DNA from: Sorghum bicolor
Taxonomy: Eukaryota > Streptophyta > Magnoliopsida > Poales > Poaceae
Length of the DNA stretch: 64,000 nt
Reading direction: 5' to 3'
Assembly: GCF_000003195.3 (NCBI RefSeq)
Contig: NC_012876.2
Span: 41,135,725 to 41,199,724, forward strand
The notes beneath the pieces were generated by a model, which saw nothing but the letters and a program-made list of their open reading frames with translations, had not been told where the DNA came from and did no database searches. The number at the start of each line of letters is the position of its first letter. Positions within the stretch are counted from its first letter, which is position 1. This document shows positions 47,878-60,008 of this stretch, one piece after another. The position numbers and the translations under genes were made by a program.

Positions 47878-47896
47878 TGGCGCGCCAGGTAGGGGG
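47878..47896 (+). other. Element C primer-binding-site region
   Basis: TGGCGCGCCAGGTAGGGGG starts two bases after the LTR, the conserved site position for this group of gypsy elements. It is comparable with 1320-1337 in element A. Confidence 0.75.
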
Positions 47897-47920
47897 TGTG
47901 CGTACAGCTTCCAGACGAAC

Positions 47921-50530
47921 ATGATGGTCATCGTCCCAGCTTCCGTAGCCGTGGCTGAAGGCCTCACGTTCACCATCAAGCAGTTCACTTGGACAACTCG
48001 CGGCGACGGCCTTACGACCATGACTCTGGAAGAAACCCAGATCCAATCTGGGACAGCAGAGGCGTCGACTCCGGTCACGCCGACTCTGAGGACTCGACCT
48101 CTGCTCCCTCGCTACAGGGCAAAGCGGGTCGACAACTCGGATCTTCTTCAAGCCCTCGACCGTGCCGACCACAAACTTCTCAAAGCCTCCAATCTGGTGG
48201 ATTCAATTTCACGCAAGCCCGATCAGGCGGCAACATCAAATTTTTTCGACTCCTGTCGACCAACTCGTGTCGCCACGCACGAACGACTGGAGACATCCCT
48301 GACGATAACATCAACCACCGCGGGACGAACTGTCAAGATCAAGACAGCCTCCTCAGACCTGAACTTCCCTCACGGTCTGAGCAACGCGGCCGATCAGTTT
48401 TTGCGGCACACCCAATCCCTATTCGGGAATATGGGCTTGTCGCCGAGCCAGAACAGGCGAATAGCCCGTCACTTCGTCAATATGGTCTCCATCCGCACTT
48501 TGCCAGAAGACAAGACTAGCAGTACAAACTCCAGCATGGGGTCTGTCCCTACTGAGGTTTTGCACCCCGAGGACGAAGACTACGACTTAGATCTGCCACC
48601 ATACCCCCCGGGTTTTTCTCGCTTTCTAGTCTTTCCACCCCGACGAGGAGATCTGGTTTTCAACGTCAGCAATGACTAACCAGTTGTCGACAGCGAAACC
48701 GACGAACAAAGACAACAGCGCGAACAGCGTAACGCCGATCACGCTCAGCGGCGAGCAGATGAGGAGCGGCAACTCACCCCACACAACCTTAGCGATGCTT
48801 TCGACATGGTCGGAAATCAGCAAGTCTACAAGACACCAAGCACCAACATGGTCGTAGCCATGGCAAACCTGCATCGACTCCCCGATACTCCGGAGTACCA
48901 AGGCATCCGATCCAACATACGAGCACATCTGATCACGGCCATGGGACAGACCGCTACTCTGCTTAAAAGGGTCCAAGCCATCTCCTATACGGAGGTCACC
49001 TCTGATCAGACTCACCGCAGCCGAACCTCACCGCGATCCGATGGGCACCATCGTAGCCGTTCACCCATCAACAATCGAAGGAAGAACATCCATCGCGACA
49101 ATCGTGGTCGGGACGCTGACAGCTACCACGAACAAAGACGCGGACGTGGTCAGAAGGTGAACCAAGACCGGGACCTACGACACAACATCCCTACTAAGGA
49201 TGTCCGTGAACGCATCAACGGGCGCATTACGGAACGAGTAGTACACGAAAACGTGCGACGCATCGAATACGATGCAGCACATGGCACCCCTGGCCTAAGA
49301 CAGTTCTCCTCACACCTTCGCCAAGTCGTATGGCCTCGCAACTTCAAGCTTGAGAAGCTTAAAAAGTACAATGGCAAGGAGAATCCTGAAAACTAGATCA
49401 CTCTTTACAAGATCACAGTCCGATCAGCTGCAGGGGACGAGCACGTCATGGCAAACTACTTCCTAGTCATCCTCGACCAAGCCGGCCACCAATGGCTCCT
49501 CGGTCTACCCGAGGACTCTTTCGATTCTTGGGAAGAATTGCGCCAGGCATTTATTGATAATTTCATTGCTACCTGCGAGCAGCCTGGAAACAAATACGAT
49601 CTTGAAAGGATAAGGGACTGGAAGAATGAGCCTTTGCGTGATTACATACGACGCTTCTCGGATATGCGCCTCAAGATTTCGAAGATTTCTCACAACGATG
49701 CTATATCGGCTTTCATAAAGGGCCTATGCTTCCACGAAGCATTGAGAAGCAAGCTACTGCGCAAAAGGCCGACCACGGTCGCTGAGCTCCTTGCCATGGC
49801 CAAAAACTACGCCGACGCCGACGACGCAGAAAAGCTCATCCGAGAAGATGTAAGAGGAGCCGAGCAGCCTCCCCGACGAGACGACAGCCGTGGGCGTTTC
49901 GACACCCGGAATCCCCACCGCGGCGACAACCGCGACCACCGAGAAGGGTGGGACAGGCATGGTGACAATCGTGACGATTTCAGATGCAAGCGACCTCGTG
50001 ACAACGATCACGAAGTGAACACAATCAAGTGTCCCAATGGACGGCGAGACTACCAGGAAGACTACAACAAGACGCTGAAAGGAACATGCCAACTCCATCC
50101 CAAGTCCAACCATACGAAGAATGTCGTGTCCTCAAAAGCATCTACACACAGCGGGCCGCTCAGGGGGATGCCGCCAAGAAAAATGGGAAACAGGACAGAC
50201 GCAGTCAGGAAGACGATGACGACGACCAGGATAGGGACCCACGACACCAATATGTCAGTCCCACCAACATGGTACACTCCATCTTTGGAGGCAAAGTCTC
50301 CATCGAGTCAAAACGAGAAAGAAAGCTCTTGAAAAGGGCTTGCCTTAATGTGGACACCACCGAAGGCCTTATCGCCAATCCTAAATTCCCTCCCTGGTCG
50401 CACCATGAGATTTCCTTCAACAGGCAGGACCAGTGGGCCGCCATCCCAGAACCAGGGCGCTTCCTGTTGATCCTGGACCCGTGCATCAACAACGTCAGAT
50501 TCGAGCGCGTGCTCGTTGACGGGGTAGCTC
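47921..50530 (+). pseudogene. gag: Element C gag
   Basis: Three large pieces (47921-48679, 48806-49396, 49448-50332) together give a long gag. It has a poorly conserved N-terminal part, a basic Arg/Asp-rich middle, and the retrotransposon gag domain at about 49448-49850 (HQWLLGLPEDSFDSWEEL, FIDNFIATC, LRDYIRRFSDMRL). A basic RGD/RDN-rich tail and a CQLHPKSNHTK-type knuckle near 50088 follow. Frame changes occur near 48680-48806 and 50115. TAG at 49394 replaces a Trp codon in C-TGG context. Confidence 0.82.
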
Positions 50531-51089
50531 CATAGATATCCTTTTCCGCAAGAGCTTGCCTGCTCTAAAGCTAACTCCAGCGCAGCTGAAACCATATGAC
50601 GCTTAGTTCTGGGGCGTCTTGCCGGGTCAAAGTTCAGTACCCCTTGGCCAGGTAACGCTGCCCATCCAGTTCAGAACACCAGACCACTTCCGCACAGAGT
50701 TCGTCAACTTCGTGGTTGCCGACTTCAACGAGACTTACCACGCAATTCTAGGTCGCCCTTCACTCACCAAGTTCATGGCAGTTCCGCACTACTCATACCT
50801 GGTCCTCAACATGCCGACCGAGAAGGGCGTCTTAACCGACAGAGGCAACATCTACACCGCGTACACTTGCGAAGAGGAAAGCTTCAAGATCACAGAGGCA
50901 ATCGACCTCTCGATTCGTATGGCAGAAACCGTAGCACAAGCCACGCAAGTTCCACCCAACCAGCTCCAACTACCCGAGCAGGAGACCCCAAGAAAAAGCT
51001 CCAAGTCCAAAGAGCACAAGGAAGTACAACTGGTCGACGGCAGCCCAGAGAAGACGGCTCTCATCGGGGCCAACCTGGACGCCAAATAG
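50460..51089 (+). pseudogene. Element C protease
   Basis: The region reads FERVLVDG and, one base shifted, GSSIDILFRKSLPAL, giving the DGGSS protease loop at about 50517-50535 with a single G missing. Downstream YHAILGRPSLTKFMAVPH (about 50737) is the second protease block. TAG at about 50605 and 51087 replaces Gln by context. Confidence 0.83.
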
Positions 51090-52912
51090 GAAGATGCGCT
51101 CGTCAGGTTTCTAAGGGACAACGTAAGCATTTTCGCATGGAAACCCGCAAACATGCCCGGCGTCCCACGAAGCCTGATCGAGCACTCCTTAAACATCTCG
51201 AAGACCGCAAGACCTATCAAGAAGAAGCTACGACAGTTCGCTTGTGACAAAAAGGAGGCTATTAGGACAGAGATTACACGGTTTTTAGCAGCCGGATTTA
51301 TTAAAGAAGTGTATCACCCCGATTGGCTCGCCAATCCAGTCCTAGTAAGAAAAAAGAATAATGAATGGAGAATGTGCGTTGATTACATTGATCTTAATAA
51401 ACACTGTCCTATAGATCCTTTTGGTCTCCCCCGTATCGATGAGGTGGTCGATTCAACGGCCGGATGCGAACTACTCTCTTTTCTCGACTGTTACTCTGGT
51501 TACCACCAGATCTCACTAAAGGAAGATGACCAGATCAAAACTTCCTTCATCACTCCTTTCGGTGCGTATTGCTACACCACCATGTCCTTTGGACTCAAAA
51601 ACACCGGAGCCACCTACCAACGCGCCATTCAGCAATGCCTCCGCGACGAGATACGTGATGACCTCATCGAGGCCTACGTCGACGACGTTGTCATCAAAAC
51701 CAAGGACGCAAGCACCCTGATCGACAACTTAGACCGCACTTTTAAAGCGCTAAATAAATACAAGTGGAAGCTTAACCCCAAAAAATGCATCTTCGAGGTT
51801 CCCTCTGGTATACTGCTCGGCAACGTCGTCAGTCGCGACGGCATACGGCCAAACCCCTCAAAAGTCAAGGCGGTGCTCGATATGTGACCACCCAGGAACG
51901 TCAAAGACATTCAAAAGCTTACGGGGTGCATGGCACCTCTCAGCAGGTTTATCTCTAGGCTAGGGGAAAAGGGCTTCCCTTCTTGAAACTTCTGAAAGCA
52001 TCGGAAAAGTTCTCCTAGACAGAAGAGGCCAACGCGGCGTTCATCCAGCTCAAAACTTTCCTCACCTCACCACCAGTCCTCACCGCACCTCAACCTAACG
52101 AGGACCTGCTCCTCTATATAGCCGCAACTGATCGGGTCGTCTCCACAGTGCTCGTGGTCGAGCGGGATGAACCAGGCCACGTCTACAAAGTCTAGAGACC
52201 AGTATACTTCATAAGCGAAGTCCTAAATTAGTCTAAGACTAGGTATCCCCAGATACAAAAGCTAATCTACGCCATCTTAATCACTTCAAGGAAGCTAAAG
52301 CACTACTTTGATGGCCATCGCGTTTTAGTTACCAGGAGTTTTCTGTTGGGCGACATTTTGCACAACAAGGACACCAACGGCAGGATCGTGAAGTGGGCCA
52401 TGGAGTTATGTCCATTCTCATTAGATTTCTAGAGTTAGACAACCGTCAAGTCTCAAGCCCTGGTCGACTTCATCGCAGAATGGACGGATCTCAACGCACC
52501 ACCCTCCCCAGATGTCTTCGATCATTGGTCAATGTTCTTCGACAGGTCTTTAAACATCAACGGTGTTGGTGCCGACATCCTTTTCGTTTCACCGAACAAG
52601 GACAAACTACGCTATGTCCTTAGGATCCTCTTCCCGGTGTCCAACAATGTCACCGAGTACGAAGCATGCCTTCACGGCATCCGATTGGCCGTCGAACTAG
52701 GAGTCAAGCGCCTTTACATCTACGGTGACTCTACCCTGGTCATCAACCAGCTAAATAAAGAGTGGGACACGACTCACGAGAAGATGGACCTCTACTGCAA
52801 AGAAATCCGGAGGTGGGAATCAAATTTTTACGGCATAGAGTACATCCACGTGGTCCGGGACAAGAATCAAGCAGCAGATGCGCTGTCAAAGATAGGATCA
52901 TCCCGGGCCTAG
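51090..52912 (+). pseudogene. Element C RT, RNase H and second RNase H
   Basis: RT is open from 51153 to 51887, with VRKKNNEWRMCVDYIDLN, SFLDCYSGYHQI and the catalytic YVDD (EAYVDDVVIK near 51670). It ends at TGA (51885, CGA by context). The first RNase H (about 51990-52350) has several TAG codons. The second, archaeal-type RNase H is open at 52532-52912 (NVTEYEACLHGIRLAVE, YGDSTLVINQL, AADALSK); its first Asp block reads FFDRS instead of FFDGS. Dual RNase H confirms Tat lineage. Confidence 0.88.
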
Positions 52913-55485
52913 ATTCCGCAAGGTGTTTTTGTTCAGGACATTCACACGCCAAGCGTCGGAACGAACCTGGCCGACAAGCCACCCAACGAGACACTGCTCG
53001 TAGACAACGCCACTCCGATAGCCAGTGGCCATGACTGGCGCACCCCTTTTGTCAAGTATCTCTCGGACGGTTTGGGATTTCAAGACAAAACGGAGAATGA
53101 GCGCCTTATTTGGCGCTCCAAAAATTATATATTGGTCGATGGTAGACTTATGCGTAAGAATGCAAACTCAGAAGTCTTGTTGAAATGCATATCTCAAGAT
53201 GATGGCATCAAGTTACTGGATGACATACATGCTGGATCCTGTGGCAGCCATGCCGCCTCTAGAACACTTGTCGGAAAAGCCGTTCGAGCAGGTTTTTACT
53301 AGCCAACCGCGGTCGCCAACAATTGATATTTGGGAACGCAATAAGGAATTAATCCGCAAGCGTACAGATATTGGTGAGCACTTCACCCGGGAGGTTATCC
53401 AGAGTATTGTATTTATATTTTTACCACTAGGAGAAAGAGTGCATCTGACTAACCTGGTCTATTACTACTAACCCTTTAGGCAACAAAGAATGTTTCTCGA
53501 TGTGAGTGATAAATAGAGAAGACTGCAACCGTAGTCTCTTTCTAACCTTGGTAAGGATGATCTACTGTTCTATTGGGGAGGCTAACGGAATCTAGACACC
53601 ACAAAGGATGTTCAACCCGCACCTATAAACCCTATGCTTCCTGCTAACGAGATATGGTCTTCAAAGGTAACTCGGAAATGTCACGTTCCTCGCTACTACC
53701 ACGGTCCAGCTAGTTAGGGAATATCTATGAGTATCCTAGCCTAAACACCACGTCTACGCTAGAGATGATTACTCTAAACTCTACGCGAAGAGATTAAAGT
53801 AAACTCATAAACCAAAAGAACAATAAACAAGAACTTACTAGAATTTAGAAGTCGAAATACTAAAGAATCCTAGGAGCAAGCTTCGGGTTAGGAGAACTTG
53901 ATCCCGCAGGTACAAACTTGGAGTAGACACCGACAGGCCGGGCTTCCTCCGATCTACACCTCCACTCTATCTCTCTCAATCTAGTAGAAACTAGAAGATC
54001 TATTTCTACTCACATTGGTTGCTAAGCCTAAAAAGAAATTTTATTTAGAGGAGAGGTATTCCTTCGAGGGCTCCTCTCAACTCTATGATAAACTTGTCTC
54101 CTCTAGGGGCCAGGGGGTCTGGTTTTATAGTCCCTTCAAGTTAGCGTGAGCCATGCCATTGGTTGATCCTTTAGGTCGGTGGAGATTAGTCCCGCAAGAG
54201 AGTCCTGATCCAACTCTAGGAGGGGGCGGGCACCTAGGTCAATTGGGCGGGCGCCCAGTGCCTGGCACCGTTTGGCCTTTGCTTCCTTCCCGTAGCTTCT
54301 GGAGTCTTCTAGATGGTAGAAGATTGCGCGGTGCGTTTATATCTCTATGTAATCCCGACATGTGGGCCTTTCTTCCTAATTTCCTGATAACCCCCTACAG
54401 AAACAGATAAACAACAAAACTCATGGAATTCTGTCAGATCAAACCCTAATTCTAGGTGATGTTTGTATATTGGTCCTTCTTCTTGTTTATTTGATAACTA
54501 AAATTAATACTTAAGAACCGTCAACACCGACGCCGAGAAACTGGTCCGGCATTGCGAAGGGTGCCAGTTCTTCGCCAAGCGGACCCACGTGCCTGCTCAT
54601 GAGATCCAGACGATTCTATCGTCTTGGCCATTTGCCTGTTGGGGTCTTGACATGATCAGGCCATTCAAACCAGCTCCCGACAATTTCAAATTCGTATTCG
54701 TGCTAATCCACAAGTTCTTGAAGTGGATCGAGTACATGCCATTGGTCAAAGCGACTTCCGAGAAGGTTGTGGAATTCTTCAATCAAATCATACATAGATT
54801 TGGGGTTCCCAACTTCATAATCACCGACCTGGGCACTCAGTTCACCGGCACTACATTCTAGGACTTCTGTGATGACAGAGGCATAGTCATAAAGTACGTG
54901 TCGATAGCCCATCCGCGAGCCAACGGTCAAGTTGAGCGAGCAAATGGAATGATTATTGATGCTCTAAAGAAAAGACTGTACACTGAAAACGACAGGGCAC
55001 CAGGGCGGTGGATGAAAGAGTTACCGGCCGTGGTCTAAGGTCTCCGAACACAGCCTAGTCGGAACATGGGTGTATCCCCCTATTTTATGGTTTGTGGGGC
55101 CGAGGCAGTGCTCCCCTCGGACGTAGCCTTTGCATCTCCAAGAGTTGAACATTTCGACCAGTCTTCAGCAGACCTCGCCAGAGAACTCAAAATTAACTGC
55201 ACAGAAGATAGACGCCTGACTTTCTGCCTTCGAACGGTAAAGTATCTCGAGGCCATTAGACGATACCACAATAGGAACGTCAAAGACCGCTCCTTCATGG
55301 TCGGTGATCTGGTACTCAAGTGGAAAACAAGCCAGGAGGGAATGCACAAGTTATCTACACCCTGGGAGGGACCTTTTGTGGTCGCTGAAGTTACACGCCC
55401 TACATCTTATAGACTGGTGTACCCAGATGGAACACGCCTGCCCAACTCCTGGCACATAGACAAACTACGACGCTTCTACCCCTAA
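52913..55485 (+). pseudogene. Element C integrase, split by a solo LTR
   Basis: The N-terminal part (53072-53316) ends at GKAVRAGFY, with TAG where Trp is expected. It resumes at 54527 with EKLVRHCEGCQFFAKR (zinc-binding). The core shows GLDMIRPF (first Asp), IITDLGTQFTG (second Asp; Asn of DNG changed to Leu) and NGQVERANG (Glu). The last part, 55066-55485, is open to its natural stop. In-core stops at 54859 and 55036 are at Trp positions. Confidence 0.87.
53322..54521 (-). mobile_element. Solo LTR related to element D, within C integrase
   Basis: It shares AATCCGCAAGCGTACAGATA with the D-family LTR start and ends near AAGAACCGT. It is flanked by CAACA at 53317-53321 and 54522-54526. The integrase frame continues across the site if the insert is removed. 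The outermost TG/CA bases are not preserved, so the ends carry an uncertainty of a few bases. Confidence 0.75.
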
Positions 55486-55739
55486 GTTTCAGTACATTTT
55501 ACTTGAAAATCCTTTTTGATGAATAATAATAAGGTTTGCCTTTTTTGTTATATACTTTTACATATGCAGAATACTCGACAAGTACTACAATGATTTTCCT
55601 TGACAAGCTACTCAAGGGCTACCAGCATGATTCAGTGATACATCACTCAAGCAATTTTATTTACAGCGCTCAAAACCATGGTTCTCAAAATTCGTACTTT
55701 ATTACAAACTTTATATACAAAGTTTACAATAAACACCCC

Positions 55740-57890
55740 CCTGGGCGGCTTCTAGTCTACTCCTACAGACTACACTATGAGCCTACTGCTCGGGCTGATC
55801 ACCCGCACGCCTCTCTCGTCTCGCCGAAGGGGTCGGGGCCACCGGCGCCTGGCTGGTCGAGACCGCAGGCGTCGACCGCCCATCTCCTGCAATCGACGCC
55901 CCCGACAACTCCCTGGCTGTCCTATCTGATCCCGGCTGATCAGGGGGGTTGACGTCCCGTAGAGATTTATATCGCCGATCACCGTCGACGATAGGTCGAG
56001 CAGGACGATGCGAAGGTCATCTGCCTCCTTCGAACCAACCTCCTTGGGATATCCCCTCTCCAGTCAGGACAGATCGACCAGGGGATAGTGAGCGCGTACC
56101 ATGCTGAGGACGTGCGCCCCAGCAAACTCCCCGGCATCCTTGACGAACTGCTGAAGCCAGCCCCACGCTTGCTGCGCCTTCTCGACCGAGGTCAGTTTCG
56201 GTGCGCGGGGCTGGTCCTCGGGAAGCTCGGGGTTGATCAGGTGAAGTACTGGGGCAACTCCTTTCTAGAGCTTGATACAGTTCATCTTCCAGGAGTCCTG
56301 TTCCTTGACCAGCTCATCTAGGTGCTTCTTTGTGATGGCTTTAAGCACTATGACAAAGTTTTCAAGAAAAACCAAGCACACAGTCAGTAACATGCTACGG
56401 CAAAATAAAAAAGAGAGAGAACTGCGTGGTCGAAAAGAACAAAACAGCTCTTACCAGCCAGCTCCCGACTCCTGGTCTTCAGCTCTTCGCCAACCTTGCG
56501 CTCAATTTCCAGCGCACTGGTACACTCCTGGTCGAGCTGGTATTTCTATTTTCGGAGACGCTCGATCTCCTCCTCCAGACCTAAAGTAATAATTGTTGGT
56601 CATCAAAACCGAACACGCGGTTAACTGCAGCCGCTTAGATAACTTGACCTACCTCTTTTCTCGTGGTCCTTATCGACTAGTTGCCGAGTCAGGTCTAGCA
56701 GACGCTCCTCCTGAGCCGCCTTCTCGGTCGCCTCCCTTTCCGCCTCCAGCCGAAGGCGGTCCACCTCGGCTGTCAAGGCCTTGTTATCGGCGACCACACC
56801 CTCGATTTGGTCAAAGCACCTTTTTCGGTACTTCGCCGTTTTCATTGCACCCTGCGGGAAATATACATATCACACAGTGAACAAGCAACAGTATAGACAT
56901 ACTCTAGCAGAATATACGACCACTCACCTTAACTTCATCAACAAGCCGCTTAGCAGCGTGCTCTACCCTGGCCACCTCCTCTGTCTCGACGATCTCCTCG
57001 TGGCCGGCCCAGTGGTCCCCACGCTGGCGCAATACGTAAACATGTTGGCGACCATCATGGGGACGCCCTTGGATTTCTTCGACTTCATCATCGGAGGCTG
57101 CCAGGGCCTCCTCGCCCTCTGCGCTCCCTCCATCTACGGTAACGGGTATCATAGGACCCTTACCCTGGCTACGGGAGCCCTCCAGCATGGAAGCCTCCAC
57201 TAGGGCTGGAGTCGGGGCCCTCCCTTCTTCAGCTGGGGGGGACGGGACCTTGTCTCCCTCCTCCACAATGCTGCTCGGGGGAGCCGTCCCCGCAGTCGCT
57301 TCACCCCTTGTCGGGGTACTCGCTCTCGCCTTGTCTTGAGCCGGGTCCCCCTTGGCGGTCCCTGCCGTAGCCACAACTGCGGGCTGCTCCACGAGCTGCT
57401 CGCGGACGGTCTGCTCGGCAGCATTATCATCAACAACTGCCGGCTCGGTCGTCCTCGAGCTGGTAACATTGCCCAGATCAACATCTGAGGCCGCTCTAAC
57501 AAAGAAGAGTTAATGCAAATTACTATACCAACATGAAAGGGAAAGAAAAGAAAGCGCGGAGACGCTTTTTCGAACTTATAGGTCAGAGCTCCGGTGTGCT
57601 GCCGTTAAGAACCTTCTCCTGGTCCGCCCAGCCGCCGCAGCTGCGTCTATTCCTCCAGGACGTATCGGCTCGACGTGCGTGGCAGGCGGGTTCCAAGTTA
57701 CCCGACCAACGTCGCTCGGCGTGATGTCTGGGCGGCTGCGTGGCCTCCGGACCAAGGCAGGGCCGTCTTGTCCTCTTCGTTGTCGTCATCGACAATCCTC
57801 ACAAGCCGGCAACGCTTGGGGGCATGGCTGCTCGATCCTTGGCCCATCAAAGGATCTGCAGCCATTCCCGCTGGAATTGCTTTCGTAGAG
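55740..57890 (-). pseudogene. Antisense gene of element C, C-terminal part
   Basis: The minus strand holds coding blocks downstream of pol. An acidic/Pro-rich segment (about 57500-56928, ending RLVDEVK at a GTGAGT donor) is followed, after a CCCGCAG acceptor, by a coiled-coil exon (56851-56650). That exon reads MKTAKYRKRCFDQIEG, then LTAEVDRLRLEAEREATEK, and ends at a GTAGGT donor. A C-terminal segment near 56320-56090 reads AWGWLQQFVKDAGEFAGAH. The order (linker, coiled coil, tail) matches the antisense gene in F. The N-terminal domain is not in the window: the A-family LTR at 57900 cuts it off, and 57520-57890 is damaged. Role unknown. Confidence 0.65.
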
Positions 57891-57899
57891 GATGGCTCC

Positions 57900-58206
57900 T
57901 GTTGACACCGTTTTTGGACACGTGCACAGGAACCAGTAGAGTACAAGATCGTCAGGCGGAGCAACGGTAACTAGACTGCAGAAGGGTTGCCGATGAGGAA
58001 GGTTGCCGATGAAGGGACGATTGAGTATGACTAAGTCCAGGAATGGTGGCGCGTTCCTAACCGATGACCAGTGCCAATGTTTACCGATGGCGATAGCAGG
58101 AAGGTTGCCGATGGCTCCGTGGGAGTTGCCGATTGACCCGTGGCGGTGTCCTGGTCGGTTACAAGGGGATAGTTTTATGTTTTCCTTAGTCGTTTAAATC
58201 CGTTTT
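57900..58206 (+). mobile_element. Fragment of an element-A-family LTR
   Basis: It starts TGTTGACACCGTTTTTGGAC, matching the start of the A LTRs (12202). It contains four exact GCCGAT words in 307 bp and stops where element F begins (58207). It marks a further A-family insertion into the antisense gene of C, itself broken by F. Confidence 0.8.
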
Positions 58207-59212
58207 TGTCGGTGTTTTCCCCCGGGGGGTCACACCAACGAGTAAATTTGTATGCGTGCTCCCTTTCCCGGATGGTGATGCAAGAAGACACAGAGATTTA
58301 TCCTGGTTCGGGCAAGAGAAGGCCCTACGTCCAGCGGGGGGAGAGAGTTTTGTATTATCTTGCACCTAAGTGCTTGTACAGGGGCGAATACAAGCGTGGT
58401 ATGAAGTGTGGAGCTCTACTACGTATGAGCGTGGTCTTGTGTCGTGATCCCTCTGTTCTATTCCTGAGTCCCTCCTTTTATAGTTCCAAGGAAGGACTTA
58501 GGGTACATGTATAGGTGTAGGAATTGGAGTCGATAGCAGCATGGAGCGCTGACCTACTCGAGGTTTCCGTACCGGCATGACCTCGAGCCGTCCCGTCTTA
58601 ATAGCCTGGTGATGATCACGCGTGCCCCTGCATTCTGCTCTGCGCGCCGTCTTGGATTGGTTCGGCGGATGCACGCTTATATGGCTCGGCGGCAAATCCG
58701 GCAGAGCGGTTACGGCGTGGTCAGTCGACGCCCGACTCGTCTCCAGGAAGGAGCCTGGTGAAGTCGAGGGTCGGACGCCGTACGAGGTGTCGATATCTGG
58801 AGCGCTGACCTTGGTGTCTCGAGGGGGTCCCGATTAGACGTTCCATCCTTGTTTCCCGCGTCCTGACACGCCCTGGGTCGTTCGGTGGGAAGGCTGCAAA
58901 AAGAACGATGGGACAGAAGCCTGTTCCCTATCACGCCTCCCGTGACCCGTGTGTTAGGTGGGGAAGCGTCAGGTGCATTAAATGCCCTGGCTCTCGTGCG
59001 CGCGTCAGGCGGCGGACAGTGTCCTTGTGCTCGACGCCTCTCGGTTCGCTCGAGCCCGCTTCCGTATTCGACGGCAGTTGTCGCTCGAGCCCTGACCGAT
59101 TCGCTCGACGCTATTTCCGTCTTCGAGGCTGCGGACATCGATGGCCGCGCGTGTGTACGGATGGTCTCGTTATACGCATTGGTGAGGGTACCCCTTGTTG
59201 ATACCCTCGACA
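58207..59212 (-). repeat. Element F 3' LTR, reverse strand
   Basis: On the minus strand it begins TGTCGAGGGTATC (59212) and ends CACACCGACA-type sequence at 58207. The flanking GTAGCCCCC (59213-59221), read on minus as GGGGGCTAC, is the polypurine tract. This fixes F as a reverse-strand element whose 5' half lies beyond 64000. It holds about 14 TCGA tetramers in 58541-59212. Confidence 0.75.
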
Positions 59213-59990
59213 GTAGCCCCCGAGTCTTCATTCGAGCGCTGGCGCTCGAGTGGAGACTTTCGTTTTTACGGTCGAGCTTCCACGGGGGCGCGCGAGCGAC
59301 CCCGCGGGGGTAGCCCCCGAGCCCTCGAGGGAGTATTTAACTCCTTCGAGGGTTATTTTGCCAAATTTGCAGAAACGCTGTCAACACCCGTGGTGGAAGG
59401 TTCTGTTCGGCTTTGCCTTGCGTGGAGGTTTCGACGTACTCTCGATAGAGCGAGCGTCTTCCACCCCAGATTGAGTTCCTAGCGGGTAGTCCAAGTGAGA
59501 ACCTGTGCCCCTTTCGAGGGGGTCAGCTGTAGCCCGGAGGCGTCCTCATAAAGCAGGGTCGACGTGGTCAGGGATACCGGTCTCATTCGATAGAGTCCAG
59601 CGGCTCGATGCCTCCCTTCGGGGGGATTCCTCTCGACTGTCTCGACCCTACCTTGGACATCGCCAGCGAGTCCTCGAGGCGGGCCTCGATTTTCGACCAC
59701 TCGCTGGGGATCCCTGACTCTTGGTGCTCGAGATCGGCTGTCGAACCCTTTCGACGGGCCAGCCATCGACCTCTCGAGACTATCGTGGGCGCATACCTTG
59801 GCTTACGAAGTAAGGAAGCTGCCGTGCCGGTTCGTCTTTCTGCCCGTTGGGCGCACCTTTTGAGGTAAGTGACGTTGCGACACTGTATCGGCGGGGAATT
59901 CGGAGCGTCCGGCCTGTGAGGAGAGAAAGGACCGTTAGACGGCGCATTTATGGGGGGAGTTACCTCATTTATCGGATCTATCCGTCGGTT
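59213..59990. promoter_or_regulatory. TCGA-saturated region ahead of the antisense gene of F
   Basis: I count 21 TCGA in about 560 bp (59221-59780), roughly ten times the chance level. Many are within CTCGAG or CCTCGAGG. A second GTAGCCCCCGAGCCCTCGAG copy lies near 59309. No supported ORF is present. The region lies between the 3' LTR and the TATA box of the antisense gene, so it is its probable upstream regulatory region. Confidence 0.5.
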
Positions 59991-60000
59991 GGCCGCTATC

Positions 60001-60008
60001 TATAAATA
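60001..60008 (+). promoter_or_regulatory. TATA box of the antisense gene in F
   Basis: CTATCTATAAATATGCC lies 146 bp upstream of the start codon. A pyrimidine-rich leader follows. The arrangement is the same as at 11796-11803 in element A. Confidence 0.65.

Larger units (their letters stand above)
47410..57899 (+). mobile_element. Element C: Tat-lineage gypsy element, 3' end lost
   Basis: A 467-bp 5' LTR, a TGGCGCGCC-type PBS, gag, protease, RT, dual RNase H and integrase are all on +. They are followed by the C-terminal portion of an antisense gene on -. The element is interrupted by a solo LTR (53322-54521) and is cut at 57900 by an A-family LTR, so no 3' LTR is seen. The organisation parallels elements A and F. 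Most in-frame stops are TAG at Gln or Trp positions. Confidence 0.88.
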
